Shown piece by piece: positions 25,901 through 43,301 of a DNA stretch of 64,000 nucleotides (positions are counted from its first letter, which is position 1; each line of letters opens with the position of its first letter). Position numbers and translations under genes: made by a program. Under the pieces are notes generated by a model. The model made no database searches and had not been told where the DNA came from. It saw only the letters and a list, made by a program, of their open reading frames with translations. Location: the NCBI RefSeq assembly GCF_043641665.1, contig NC_092200.1, forward strand, positions 6,915,694 to 6,979,693, written 5' to 3'. Source of the DNA: Enoplosus armatus (taxonomy: Eukaryota > Chordata > Actinopteri > Centrarchiformes > Enoplosidae).

Positions 25901-28900
25901 TTCAACATTGTCAGTGCAAACTTTTTACCTAACGGAGTCCCAGCTGGACAAACAGCATTCTGTGGCCAGGGGTTACCATCTGGCCAGTCTACTTTCAGTT
26001 TCTCTGGAAGCCTGGAACAAACAAATACTATTTACATGAGCTGATAAAAGTCTCATCAGGCTTAAACTACAACCTCTAGTCAGGACATGGAGACAAGGTG
26101 GAGGGAAATACAACTTCCAATTGATAACACATTCATTGCCACTGAATCACATCTAACACACTGGGATACTGGAGATGATTGTGCGGTCTAAAGGTGTATA
26201 GTGGTCTTGCTTTGTGTTATAATTGCATTGTAATTGTAAAGCACATTAGATGCTAGCAGCATGATAGTATTTCCCCTGACTGGTTACTCACTTTGCAGAC
26301 TCATTGTCAATGTTTTTCTTGATGGCTTCATCAGTGGCGGTCTTGTCAATCTTGGAAATGGCTATGGTCCTGGTCTTGTTGTGAAGTGCTTTGGGTTCCT
26401 AGGAAACAGATTTGTTTATCAATTAATTCTAAATACAAGAAAACTCTAAAAGACCAAAAAAGAAAAATAACTGATAAAACTGCAACAGACAAGGTTTGTA
26501 TATATGTGAATTTCTATTTTGTGGTATTAGACTTCTACTTAAAAAAAAAAAAAATGACAGTAAAGTCTAGACAGAGACACTCCAGTGTTGTCTTAGTTAA
26601 GTTTGTCTCATGCTAAAAGGGGAAATCTTCCCCCCAAAGCATTACCAAAAGAAGGTACTGCCACCACCATGTTTCAAATTTAATTATGACTATTACAGGT
26701 GAAACATGTATATTTGGAGGATTTTTCACCAGAACACTTATTTACAAGTGGCAGAAAAATCAAAAGGATATTTGTGTGCAACGCAGATTTCAATCGGAAC
26801 TGGATATAAAACAAAGTGAGCTGTCAACTGCTTAGTTAGGGGGCGGTACCTTGTTGGCGTTTTGTGGAGCTCATCATTGGGTCAGTTTTTTTTCCCAATT
26901 GATGGTGAAATGACAACGACACATTTCACTTTTTCAATACTTGTCTCATTTAACAGCTTGTTGCATCAGTTACTAGTCCCTCTTCGTCTATCTGCTGCAA
27001 TGAGGAGCTTTTTTGGTCAATTTTGGGGTTGTTGAGTGGATCTGTGTATTGATATTCGGGTTACTGATTCTCCGTCAGTGTTCAGCACAAACAAACTTTT
27101 CCCTTTTCGGGTTGAACTTGTATTCATGTATCACATGTATTCATACCTTATTTAAGTCAGTTTAGTAACCGTAACCCTTCAGTTTTAAGGTTTCCTCCCC
27201 AAAGATGATTATTTATCAAACAAAAAATTTGACTACAGACAGAAAGGATTGACAGGAAAGAAAAACTCCTGAGTCAGAAATACTTTTATCACTTTTATCC
27301 ATAAGTCCTTCCTTACCAGAGCCACTTCAACCTGTCCTCCTGAGGCGAAGACATCTTTGTCAAAATTTCCATGCAACAAAAACCGAACCACAGTACCAAA
27401 CAGAATGGGCAGCGTTTTCTGAGACTTCACCTGTATAAAGAAGTATGTTGGCATCAATACAGAATACAGAATAAGAATATACACATTTGCGTCCAGAAAA
27501 AACGAAAGAAAGAGATGCTCACAAGTTGTCCTTTTTTGTATATTTTGCCATCCCATTCAATAGAGGAGAATGACGCCCAGGGATGCTGCATTTTCTTAGG
27601 CACATCTGTTCGTGTGATGGTCTCCTTGTAGCCCAGGAACTTTACTAGCTTGTCCAACTTCTCGTGACAGTTTTTTAGCCACTGCGTAAAGTCCCTCTGA
27701 ATGTTACTTCTTTGTTTCTGTGGACATGGAAATAAAACAGTTTAGTAACACTTGGTGGGAAACTAGTTCTTTAAGTAAAACAAATTGACTAAAGCTGCAT
27801 TAAGATTGAGATTTTTGACCAATAGGAAATGGAAAGCAGGATGGCATATCAAATTTCAACAGGTAACTTGCAACATGTGCTGCTTGACTTTTCCTCTCAA
27901 CGTGTTTAAGCACCTTGATTGGGGAAGGATGTAGCGGAGGACCTGTTCTCTTTGACTGATCTTTTCTCTCTGTTACACTCTTGCTCACTAGGGAAATTCA
28001 ACATACAAAGAACATCACTGATAGGCTTACTTTCCTGTCCTGGTTTATGCAATAGTTAGGCACCTTGATCAGGGAGAGTGGTAACTGCAGAACTGTTCTT
28101 TTCCTGTGGACACTTCCAATAATAAATATTAACAACATCAACAGCAAGAAAAGAATCAGCATGTAACTTTTTATGTACTATAATCCTAAAAATATATCTC
28201 CACGTCTAATACAGGTGCTACTAAGGAAAACTGAACTTGAATGTGGGGCTGCAATTTGTTCTAATCATCAAAATAAAAAGTGCATTTGTATGTGACCACC
28301 TGTCCATTAACTACGCGTGTGAAGATAGTGTCCTTGTTCTTCAGTTTCAGCTCCAGGTCCATGAAGGTGAGCTTGTTCGTGCTGACCTGGAATCTGTCGT
28401 CAGTGAAAAGCAACCCTGAAAACCGACTGTAACACTCTGCGGGCACCTCTGTTCCTTTGCTTCTGTGACTCCAGGTGCACCAGTCAAACCTGTAACAAAT
28501 GGACAGCAAACATGTAAGAAAACTCCTGTGACGATTAGTCTTTGTGCTATGTCATATTTAGCATACACACATGAGAGTGGTACCAATTTTCTCATCAGAC
28601 TCTCAACAAAAAGCAAATGAGCGTATTTCCCAAAATGTCGAGCTGTTTTCTTGAAAAGTGACCAAACTTTATAAACCTTTACAACCAAGGAAATGAGTTA
28701 CCTCGTATTCTTAAAGTGGAAAATATCATGTAACAAAATAGTTAAAGTATTTACCCAGACACTGTGGTGTAAGGTATGAGCCGTCCGTTCCAGAAACAGT
28801 CAAATAACGGCCTTTTCCCTCTGGCCTGATGCACGACTCCAGACTCATTATCGCAATCATCATCATCTTGAGGGGCTGGTAAATAAAGGACCAAAATAAA

Positions 28901-31900
28901 ATAGACAATTTTAATCCAAAGCTGTCATATGTCATAAAGTACATTCAGAGTATAATTAGAATTTGAATACCTTGAGCAGCGTATGGGTCTTCAGGGTAAG
29001 TCTCCTTGTCATAGAGGAAGGGATGATACCGAATCACTCCCTCCACTGTGCCACCGTCTGGCTCAGTGGCGTTAAACTCAAACGTGTCTGCAGCATTACT
29101 TATGTACAGAGTCTGCATGTCGTCGTCAACTTCCCTGAGATTCATCACATGGGGACATCTGGGAGGCTTCTCCTTCAGAGTGATCTGATTAAAGATAAAA
29201 TAATAATATTAGCTGAAATAGACTGCATTAAGTAGAAGGCACTCTCATCAACAATTAAACCTTTTAAGACCAACAACCTTACCTGAATGTCAATTTTATG
29301 ATCTGCGTTTGTAGAGCTGCATCTCGTGTCATTTCCACCGACTCCATGAACGTAATAGTGATATATGTAACTGATATATGGACAAAACAAATCTTTTTTT
29401 TACATGAAATCAATCAAAGCAGTAACTCGGGCCTGTTAAGACTTTTGAGTACATATGTGATGGTGTGGGTGAATGAACTCACGCCAGCTGTCTGGTCCAC
29501 ACTTTGAAATCCTGTTTCAGAAAGGCGATATGCTCAGGCAGGACTCCCGTGATGACCACAGCTGTGAAGCTTTCCTTCTCCGATTCCTCAGCGATGAGGG
29601 CATGGAGGAAGCGCTCATCATCTTTAGTCACATGTGAAAAGTCACCAGGCTGCAGGAGGAGGATGAAACATCCCATCACAAATCATGACTACCTTGTTTT
29701 GAAGTTAAAAACGTGCATTTACTTACAGGGGATTTAAAAACAGAGCACTTACCTTTCTGTTTGTGATGGTCCCACTGTAAATATCCTCTTTGTTCCTCTC
29801 TTTCTTCTCAAAGTCCTCTTTTGACAGAATCAGCTCATGAACATCTGGGGAGCCAACTGGTTTACTGATCATCTAATAAACAAAGGAAACCAATAGTTAT
29901 CTTTCGCAATGCAGTAACGCTGCAATCTTAACTAATTTCACTGAAGACTTACCCTGGTTGACTCTCCGATGTAGAAAACAGCCTGTTTGCCTCCAACTCC
30001 AAAGTAGGATATATCACTGTTGAGACTACGAGGGACAGGGTCAGGCCGAACGTACCCCTCTTGCTTACTGCAGTGAAGAAAAAACAAACCAAAAAAACAG
30101 ACATGTAATCAAATTTTGTGCATTTAAAACTAAAAGATAATATATTGGAAGCCTTGGATACCTTGGAAGCAATCATGGCCAATCTGAAGCTAGAAAGTAA
30201 AGAAAGTAAAGCATACCAACCTTGCAAGTGTGCTGTCTTCCCTGGAAAATTTAGAGAGTCTGTACACTGCCCAGTTATTGAGCTGCTTAGAGGTCATCCC
30301 GCACCCGTTATCTAAAACAACCACAGCAGGCTTCCCAAGTGTTTCATCAAACAGCTGGAAAACACAGAGAGAAGGTAAGTCACTATTACAGATTTAGATA
30401 AACAAAGTCACAGACTGCATTAAGGTTACTGCAAAAGGAATAGATAAAAAAAACATTTGTTCAGAAATGAGACGCAACCGCAGAACCAACCATCCGAATC
30501 TCTATTGTCCTCATTCCAGTGTTTTTAGCTGTGGCCGAAAGACAGTTGTCGATCAGCTCAGCGAGTGCGTATGCTGGAAAAAAATAAAAATAAGTAGCAA
30601 GTTATGAGTGAAGATATGCAGCTTAATGTCTTAGTCCATCTCTATGCTACTATTGAGTAAGCACTTACGTAATGATTTCTGGCCCTCACTTGCGTAGTAC
30701 TCATACATGCCGCTCCGGATCAGCGTATCATAATGAGGCATAAACTTGATGTGCTCCTTCGTTGCCACTGACAGAGCTTGGTCCTCATGTTGCAACAAGT
30801 AGAGGGTGCTGCCATCCTGAAGTTTCTCTACAATTAAAAAAATGGAGGACAACTATGTTATCTATCTGTCTTGTGTAAACTTAAGTAAATACTGACTTAT
30901 TACATCATCTGGCAGTAATGTATCAACATTTAAAACAGACATAGTTACAGCAAATTCAGAACAAAGTCCGAAAAACTTGGGTTACAGGTGATGACATTTA
31001 CAGGACAAATCAACCACTGCTTAAAATGTATTTGTTTAATTTTCTCAGCTATAATTTATGGCAGCATATTTTTTATTTTTGCACCAATAAGGATTGATTT
31101 ACTTACCAAATTTGTCAAAATCCAGGACTGTTCTGTCTGTCGTGACCAACACAAATGTTTCATGTGAACGGATTGCAAATTTCTGTAAAAACAAAAGTCA
31201 AAAGTGAGTGTCAATTGTTACTCAGCTCTTTATTAGAGATACAATATTGAGTTGATTAATTGATTTGTCAACCAACAGAAAAGTAATTGTCCACTATTTT
31301 GATTATAAATTAATTGTTTCAGTCATTTGTGAAGCAAAAAATTCTAACCACTCTCATCTTCTCCAATGTGAGGATTTGCTGTTTCATATTATTGTAAATT
31401 GAATTTCTTTGGGTTTTGGACTGTTGGTCAGACACCTGAGGCTTTAGGAGGCTCTGATAATTTTTCACTATTTACTGACATTTAATAGACAAAACGACTA
31501 ATCGATTAATTGAGAAAATGGTCCAGGCTGCTTGTGTAAACAAGTTAAAGCTGCAGCACAAGAGAAGGAACAGAAAGTAATAGGGAAATGAGGCAGTAAA
31601 ATTAGTGAGCTTGAACCAGAGAGTTTAAACTCAGATACCTGTTGGGGACAAGAATCTCGTCAGGTGTCCTCAATGTCCCTAAGAAGTCCATAATATTCTT
31701 AAGCTTGAATTTAAGACGTCTTAACTCAAATTCAAGCTGGCAGTGCCTTCATATGTTTAGTCAGATGGCTTCCAGATCTACAGTGCAAACCACGTCTGCT
31801 GTCACCCTCACTCTCGTCATGAAAGGCCACATATCAAAAGACAGTGATAGGCTTTTCACCATGACACAGTGCAATCTCATAAAAATCAAACTGCCTCTCA

Positions 31901-34327
31901 ACAAGATGTTCCTCTTATTAAAACAGATGTCATGATTTCAATTAGAAATGTCCTCACATGCCATCTCTGCAGAGTAGGGAGCGGCATGCAAAAGGACTCT
32001 CTACATAATCACAGACTACCTCAAGGGATGGTTGCACCTGTATAATGGTACAGGATGAATTCTGGCTGAAGTCAGCCTTTAAAAATCTGTATCAGTCTAC
32101 CAAACTGTGACATACCAATTTATGTGATCTGTTCGAGTATAGAATTTAAAACAAATGTCAAATTAGCATCACAATTAAGAATACTAGGGTGTTTTCTAAT
32201 CACTTAAATCACCCCCAGATGGGCGTATCTATAACAATTTTCATAGTTGGGTAGCTGGGTAATGTAGGAACCAGGTTTTAGACGATATCGCTGATTCTGC
32301 TGCATCGATCACTTTAATGTTGCAGATGGTAACAATGGGGCTCATTTTAACTACTTTATATATTGCTGGGTAGCTTTATCTATAATAATACATCATAGTT
32401 TATTTGTGGGTTATATTTTGTTTTAATAATCTGGATCTGTAAAGTAACTATAGCTGTCAAATAAATGTACAGTACTTGTAAAGTACTTCAGTACATTACT
32501 TGAGTAAATGCACTTTAAAACAATTATCAAATTAGCATCAGAATTACTAGGGTGTTTTCTAATCACTTAATCACCCCCAGATGGGCGTATCTATAACAAT
32601 TTTCATAGTTGCTTTTATATGGCTGGAGGAACACAGTGAGCAGTACATTCATAACATTAACGTGAACTTAATAGCATGCAGCACAACCAGAACAGCTCTC
32701 TTCATCTTTCCAGTTTAGTTTCCTTCATGAAAATAAAAGAAGCATAACGCATAAACACTCAGTGGCCAGTTTATTAGGTACACCTAGACAAAACTAATGC
32801 AGTTTAACAGAACAGTCCTGCAATAAATACTACCTTCATGAAGGTTATAGTGGTCTTGTTATCAATGTTTCAGTTCAATCAGGTTAGTTTTATTTACAGT
32901 ATATTAATAAGGATGGACTAAATATTACCAGTTTCCATAAAAACTGAACATTATGACTTTTGTCAGGGAAAAAAGTACTGCAGGTACTAGTTTTACTTAG
33001 GTGTACCTAATAAACTGGCATAGTAGAGTATACAGTATGTCATTACTGTAGCTAAGGTACAAGTTGCTGAGTGTAGTAGAACAAATATGTATGAGTACAA
33101 TATGTCAGACCTTAAGTTGGTACCTCTCAACAAATTAAGCCTCTATGGCCACCAAATAAAACCTCACCCCTATAAATTATTACACCTGTCAACAAAACAT
33201 GTACATTATTTGTACAAAAATTAGAACTTTCTGGTAAGGAGGCATGGAGGTATCTGTTTTTATATTAGCAGTGGCTGGCAGGGGCCTGGGTCACTCCACA
33301 ACTTCCCACCCATCCTCCAGACTCCTTGCCCTGACCTCCGTGGTAATGAAGTAATTTGAGGGCCTTGTGCTGTCACACCTCAAATTCATTACTGGCCCTC
33401 TCCTGAACTCCCTGCAGTTTGCCTACAGAGCCAACATGTCTGTAAACAATGCAGTAAACATTGCCCTGCAGCACCCGGACTTAGGAACCTGCCCAGGATG
33501 CTGTTTGTGGACTTTAGTTCTGCTATTAATACCAACATCCCAGCTCTGCTACAGGGCAACCCCTCCCAGCTGAGTTTGCCTGAATGTTATGCACCACAAC
33601 ACCAATGCAAATTTCTTGCATGTGTAAACTTACTTGGCAATAAACCTGTTTCTCATTTGATATTAAAGGTTTACAGTCTTAGTGTATACACTTTCATACG
33701 TTTTCTGAAATGACAGACCTTGTACATCCAGGTGACAAGTTCAAATGTAAAAGGTGAGCAATAAATTCTAACTTCATGAAGATTATAGTGTTCCGTTTAT
33801 GTTGGGACAATTATAGAAAGGAGTTGATTCAACTTTTGAAGGATGTAGTTCGGGAGAAATTAAAATTAAAAACGCATTTATATTTAAATTATGCAGGAAG
33901 TTATCTCTGGACAGGTAGTACTCGTACAGTAAGGGCAAGGTTTAGTATTAAGGAGCCACACAGGCATTTTGGCATTTGGTTGCCTTCTGACGACTGTACA
34001 GCCTCACCTGTCTTTGACCAAAATATAAGTGAAAGTCAAATTTAAGACTAGCCTAATATGTGTAATGTATAACTTAAGATACGCTAAAACTTTTTCTTTT
34101 TTTTACACCACCCTCGTAGACAACCCGTTACCCCAAACCAAAGCAAAGAAAGCTAACAGTGCCTTGTACAGAACATGAAGAAAGTCGTTGAAGTCTCCAC
34201 TCGTCTCCAGCCATTTCTCCGTAACCTCCTCCTTTTCGAAGCGGCAGTCGTAAACACAGATCCTCCTGCGGACTCCTCCTGCGCCCGGGGAGGATGCAGA
34301 GAGGCGCGGAACCCTCGCATTGAACAT
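12559..34327 (-). CDS. smchd1: SMCHD1, SMC flexible-hinge-domain chromatin repressor (complete, 46 coding exons)
   Basis: ATG at 34325-34327 is the first after an in-frame TAG (34349-34351); TGA lies at 12559-12561. The 46 exons given in the three segment entries sum to 5997 bases (about 1998 residues; human is 2005) with every junction in phase. SMCHD1 is a nuclear, non-canonical SMC protein that dimerises, binds nucleic acid through its hinge, hydrolyses ATP through a GHKL ATPase, and keeps clustered or imprinted loci and the mammalian inactive X silent. The gene is transcribed away from mettl4 and toward emilin2. Two donors appear to be GC (exons 1 and 22). Two further exon-like segments between exons 12 and 13 are left out of this model. 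Its introns hold most of the repeats in the gene-bearing half of the window. Confidence 0.93.
12987..13029. repeat. (GA)n microsatellite at an smchd1 splice donor
   Basis: About 21 GA units run uninterrupted to within three bases of the donor GT of the 13034-13202 exon (GT at 13032-13033). In transcript sense the intron therefore starts GTGA followed by a long CT run. Confidence 0.95.
17777..18040. mobile_element. MITE with TTAA target-site duplication (piggyBac-like ends)
   Basis: In an smchd1 intron. The left end TTAAAGGAATAG (17777-17788) is the exact reverse complement of the right end CTATTCCTTTAA (18029-18040), giving 12-bp inverted ends that include flanking TTAA. The interior (cctcatgtctgtatgataaat ... 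cttagcttagtgcaaagactg) matches copies at about 21110-21375 and, inverted, 28540-28690. No coding capacity. TTAA flanks suggest piggyBac-type mobilisation; that class is inference. Confidence 0.6.
19520..19840. repeat. Composite of two percomorph dispersed repeats
   Basis: The 19636-19790 part starts with CAATTCAATTCAATTTATAT and continues ..gtgccaaatcataacagaagttatctc and ..ggtctagaccgttcac, a repeat I recognise from many percomorph genomes. Its flanks (gagtattcagatccttaaatg, ttttgcattcaaaat) resemble a second repeat also present near 35925-36030. Confidence 0.55.
19965..20290. repeat. AATCGATTAAT-rich dispersed repeat, copy 2
   Basis: Contains AGCTGCAACAATTAG, AAGCAAAAATGCC, TTGGTCAGACAAAACAAGAC, GTGCTCTGGGAATT and AAAAGATTAATCGA in the order typical of the family. 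The most complete copy in the window, inside an smchd1 intron. Confidence 0.65.
21110..21375. mobile_element. MITE copy, same family as 17777-18040
   Basis: Shares ACATTTTGGGAAATAC, CCAGATGAGAAAATC, ATACCACTCTCATATCTG, GGTTAGCTTAGCTTAGCATG and a right end CTACTCCTTTAA. The left terminus is not recognisable. Confidence 0.55.
23220..23440. repeat. AATCGATTAAT-family repeat fragment, copy 3
   Basis: Contains TTAATTAATCAATTAACG and AACCATTAATTGATTAAT at either end of a degraded core, between smchd1 exons 22 and 23. Confidence 0.45.
25105..25330. repeat. AATCGATTAAT-family repeat fragment, copy 4
   Basis: Contains TGAGGATTCTCTGCTTTTTT, GACTGTTGG, GCGCTCTGGGAAATTGC, ATCGACAAATGAATCGATAA and TTTGTTGCAGCTC, the family order, in an smchd1 intron. 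Confidence 0.55.
27914..28103 (-). other. smchd1: Two candidate extra smchd1 exons (40 and 74 bases)
   Basis: Between exons 12 and 13, 28064-28103 and 27914-27987 each have good splice sites (TCCACAG and CCCTAG acceptors; ATCAAG|GTGCCT and ATCAAG|GTGCTT donors). Neither fits alone: either one by itself gives an early stop. Together they add 114 bases, an in-frame 38-residue Ser/Lys/Pro-rich insert. The human protein, as I recall it, has no insert here. Real use is unproven; alternative splicing, a poison exon pair or decayed sequence are all possible. Confidence 0.4.
28540..28690. mobile_element. Truncated inverted copy of the TTAA MITE family
   Basis: On the minus strand it reads ..gacattttgggaaatacg..tgatgagaaaattggtaccactctcatg.., matching the 21110 copy. 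Located between smchd1 exons 11 and 12. Confidence 0.5.
31240..31540. repeat. AATCGATTAAT-family repeat, copy 5
   Basis: Contains GTTGATTAATTGATTTGTCA, TGAGGATTTGCTGTTT, TTTGGACTGTTGGTCAGAC and ACGACTAATCGATTAATTGA. In smchd1 intron 1. Confidence 0.6.
32158..32780 (+). repeat. Dispersed repeat, near-identical to 36099-36710
   Basis: 32257-32469 differs at about three positions from 36099-36311 (213 bases each). The following part (GTAAATGCACTTTAAAAC to CACTCAGTGGCCAGTTT) also matches 36430-36710 closely. A segment with CACCCCCAGATGGGCGTATC is present twice here (about 32158-32248 and 32527-32612). Confidence 0.8.
32765..33019. mobile_element. 255-bp MITE with perfect 22-bp terminal inverted repeats
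   Basis: The left end at 32765-32786 (GCCAGTTTATTAGGTACACC..) is exactly the inverse of 32998-33019 (..GGTGTACCTAATAAACTGGC). The sequence is familiar from many fish introns (CAGTGG-CCA-TTTATTAGGTACACC family). Too short to encode a transposase. No clear target-site duplication seen. Confidence 0.75.
33240..33620 (+). pseudogene. LINE (non-LTR) reverse-transcriptase fragment, degenerate
   Basis: Translation gives [20 protein letters not shown], then after a frameshift [19 protein letters not shown]. These match the QFAYR-N-S-DAV and [12 protein letters not shown] motifs of the fish LINE reverse-transcriptase fingers/palm. Flanking sequence is short and broken, with no complete ORF or 3' tail. 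Old, dead insertion in smchd1 intron 1. Confidence 0.7.
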
Positions 34328-34846
34328 CTTCTCAACTTCAAAGTACAACTAAGCTACGTGTACATTAAAGTTTACAGTCGCCTTCGTCCCTGTGTAACGT
34401 TAGCACGACTTGTCATATTGGGACGTTGGAAGAATATCTTGTAGCTATGCGACACTCTGGTCTCCCTGAAGTAACCGCCTCGCCCTCGCGGGGTCTGCTT
34501 GTTATCTGGTTTCTTCCTCGTTTTCTTCTCTGATTTAATGGCGGATCGCAAACCAACGTGTATCGGCGCAAATCGCCACCTACTGGTTTGTGGTTTATCG
34601 ACGTGCGGTCTTTTCTACGGAAGTTCGTTGGGGACTAACATCGCACTTCATCTACTTCCGCGTAAGGACAACAGGACCGCGCCACTGATCTCTACACCGT
34701 ACTTTCGGTATCGTTTTCAGGGGAATCAAACTGTTTGGACACGTTGTTGGTGTGGGCGGGACATGGCTGCTACACTGGGACTAACTGTACCCAGCTAGAT
34801 TAAACATTTGATCGCTTTAATCCCAGTTAAACCAACCAGTTTGGCT
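34328..34846. promoter_or_regulatory. Shared head-to-head promoter region of smchd1 and mettl4
   Basis: 519 bases between the two divergent start codons hold both 5' leaders. The region is CpG-richer than its surroundings, lacks an obvious TATA box and contains ATGGCGG at 34538-34544, resembling the core of YY1 sites often near TSSs of housekeeping genes. Both genes must be driven from here. Start sites and whether regulatory elements are shared are inferred. Confidence 0.65.
34538..34798 (+). other. Upstream ORF in the mettl4 5' leader (86 codons)
   Basis: ATG at 34538 (MADRKPTCIGANRHL...) runs to TAG at 34796-34798. It is in the same frame as the mettl4 ATG at 34847 but closed by the stop 49 bases earlier. 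I do not recognise the peptide. It matters only if the transcript starts upstream of 34538, where it could reduce mettl4 translation. Confidence 0.3.
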
Positions 34847-43244
<8,398 letters not shown>

Positions 43245-43295
43245 AGACCTTCAACACTTGCCACATCAGTATTTCAATGTGTTTTTAAGATCTTG

Positions 43296-43301
43296 AATAA
43301 A
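43296..43301 (+). terminator. mettl4 polyadenylation signal
   Basis: AATAAA 52 bases after the mettl4 stop codon, followed within 30 bases by a T/GT-rich stretch (CTTTTGATCTGTG), giving an unusually short 3'UTR of roughly 75 bases. Confidence 0.7.

Larger units (their letters stand above)
17064..27430 (-). other. smchd1: smchd1 exons 14-36: central region, repeated beta-sandwich-like segments
   Basis: Exons: 27317-27430, 26292-26398, 25929-26011, 25719-25835, 24940-25017, 24705-24824, 24389-24533, 24101-24203, 23554-23626, 22818-22957, 22002-22130, 21682-21906, 21420-21562, 20782-21067, 19328-19489, 19028-19147, 18846-18925, 18497-18654, 18267-18382, 18100-18161, 17659-17746, 17342-17473, 17064-17219. 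This covers residues about 610-1588. It is a series of segments with recurring LxDxYGNP or [14 protein letters not shown] turns, consistent with the Ig-like folds proposed for this stretch; no catalytic motif is expected. Exon 22 ends in a GC donor. Exon 17 joins directly to exon 18, skipping an exon-like decoy at 25418-25496. Confidence 0.88.
31183..34162 (-). other. smchd1 intron 1, repeat-dense
   Basis: 3 kb between exons 1 and 2 with no recognisable exon. It contains a dispersed repeat (31240-31540), a repeat shared with the mettl4 intron (32257-32780), a 255-bp inverted-repeat element (32765-33019) and a LINE fragment (33240-33620). Its donor dinucleotide appears to be GC. Confidence 0.7.
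27523..34327 (-). other. smchd1: smchd1 exons 1-13: N-terminal extended GHKL ATPase module
   Basis: Exons: 34163-34327, 31107-31182, 30669-30827, 30491-30573, 30221-30354, 29953-30067, 29753-29872, 29483-29649, 29283-29370, 28971-29184, 28755-28875, 28300-28489, 27523-27717 (residues 1 to about 609). The N-box reads AELIDN at about 138-143; its Glu matches the catalytic Glu147 of human SMCHD1. The second motif is DNGCGMT at 176-182 and the glycine-rich loop GVGGKQA is at about 229-235. All residues expected for ATP and magnesium binding are present, so the ATPase is probably active. Downstream landmarks are [17 protein letters not shown] and [16 protein letters not shown], then [14 protein letters not shown] and IEWDGKIYK. 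Confidence 0.9.

Noticed and set aside
33240..33620. Possible active retroelement in smchd1 intron 1
   Set aside because: Only a short, frameshifted piece of reverse transcriptase remains.
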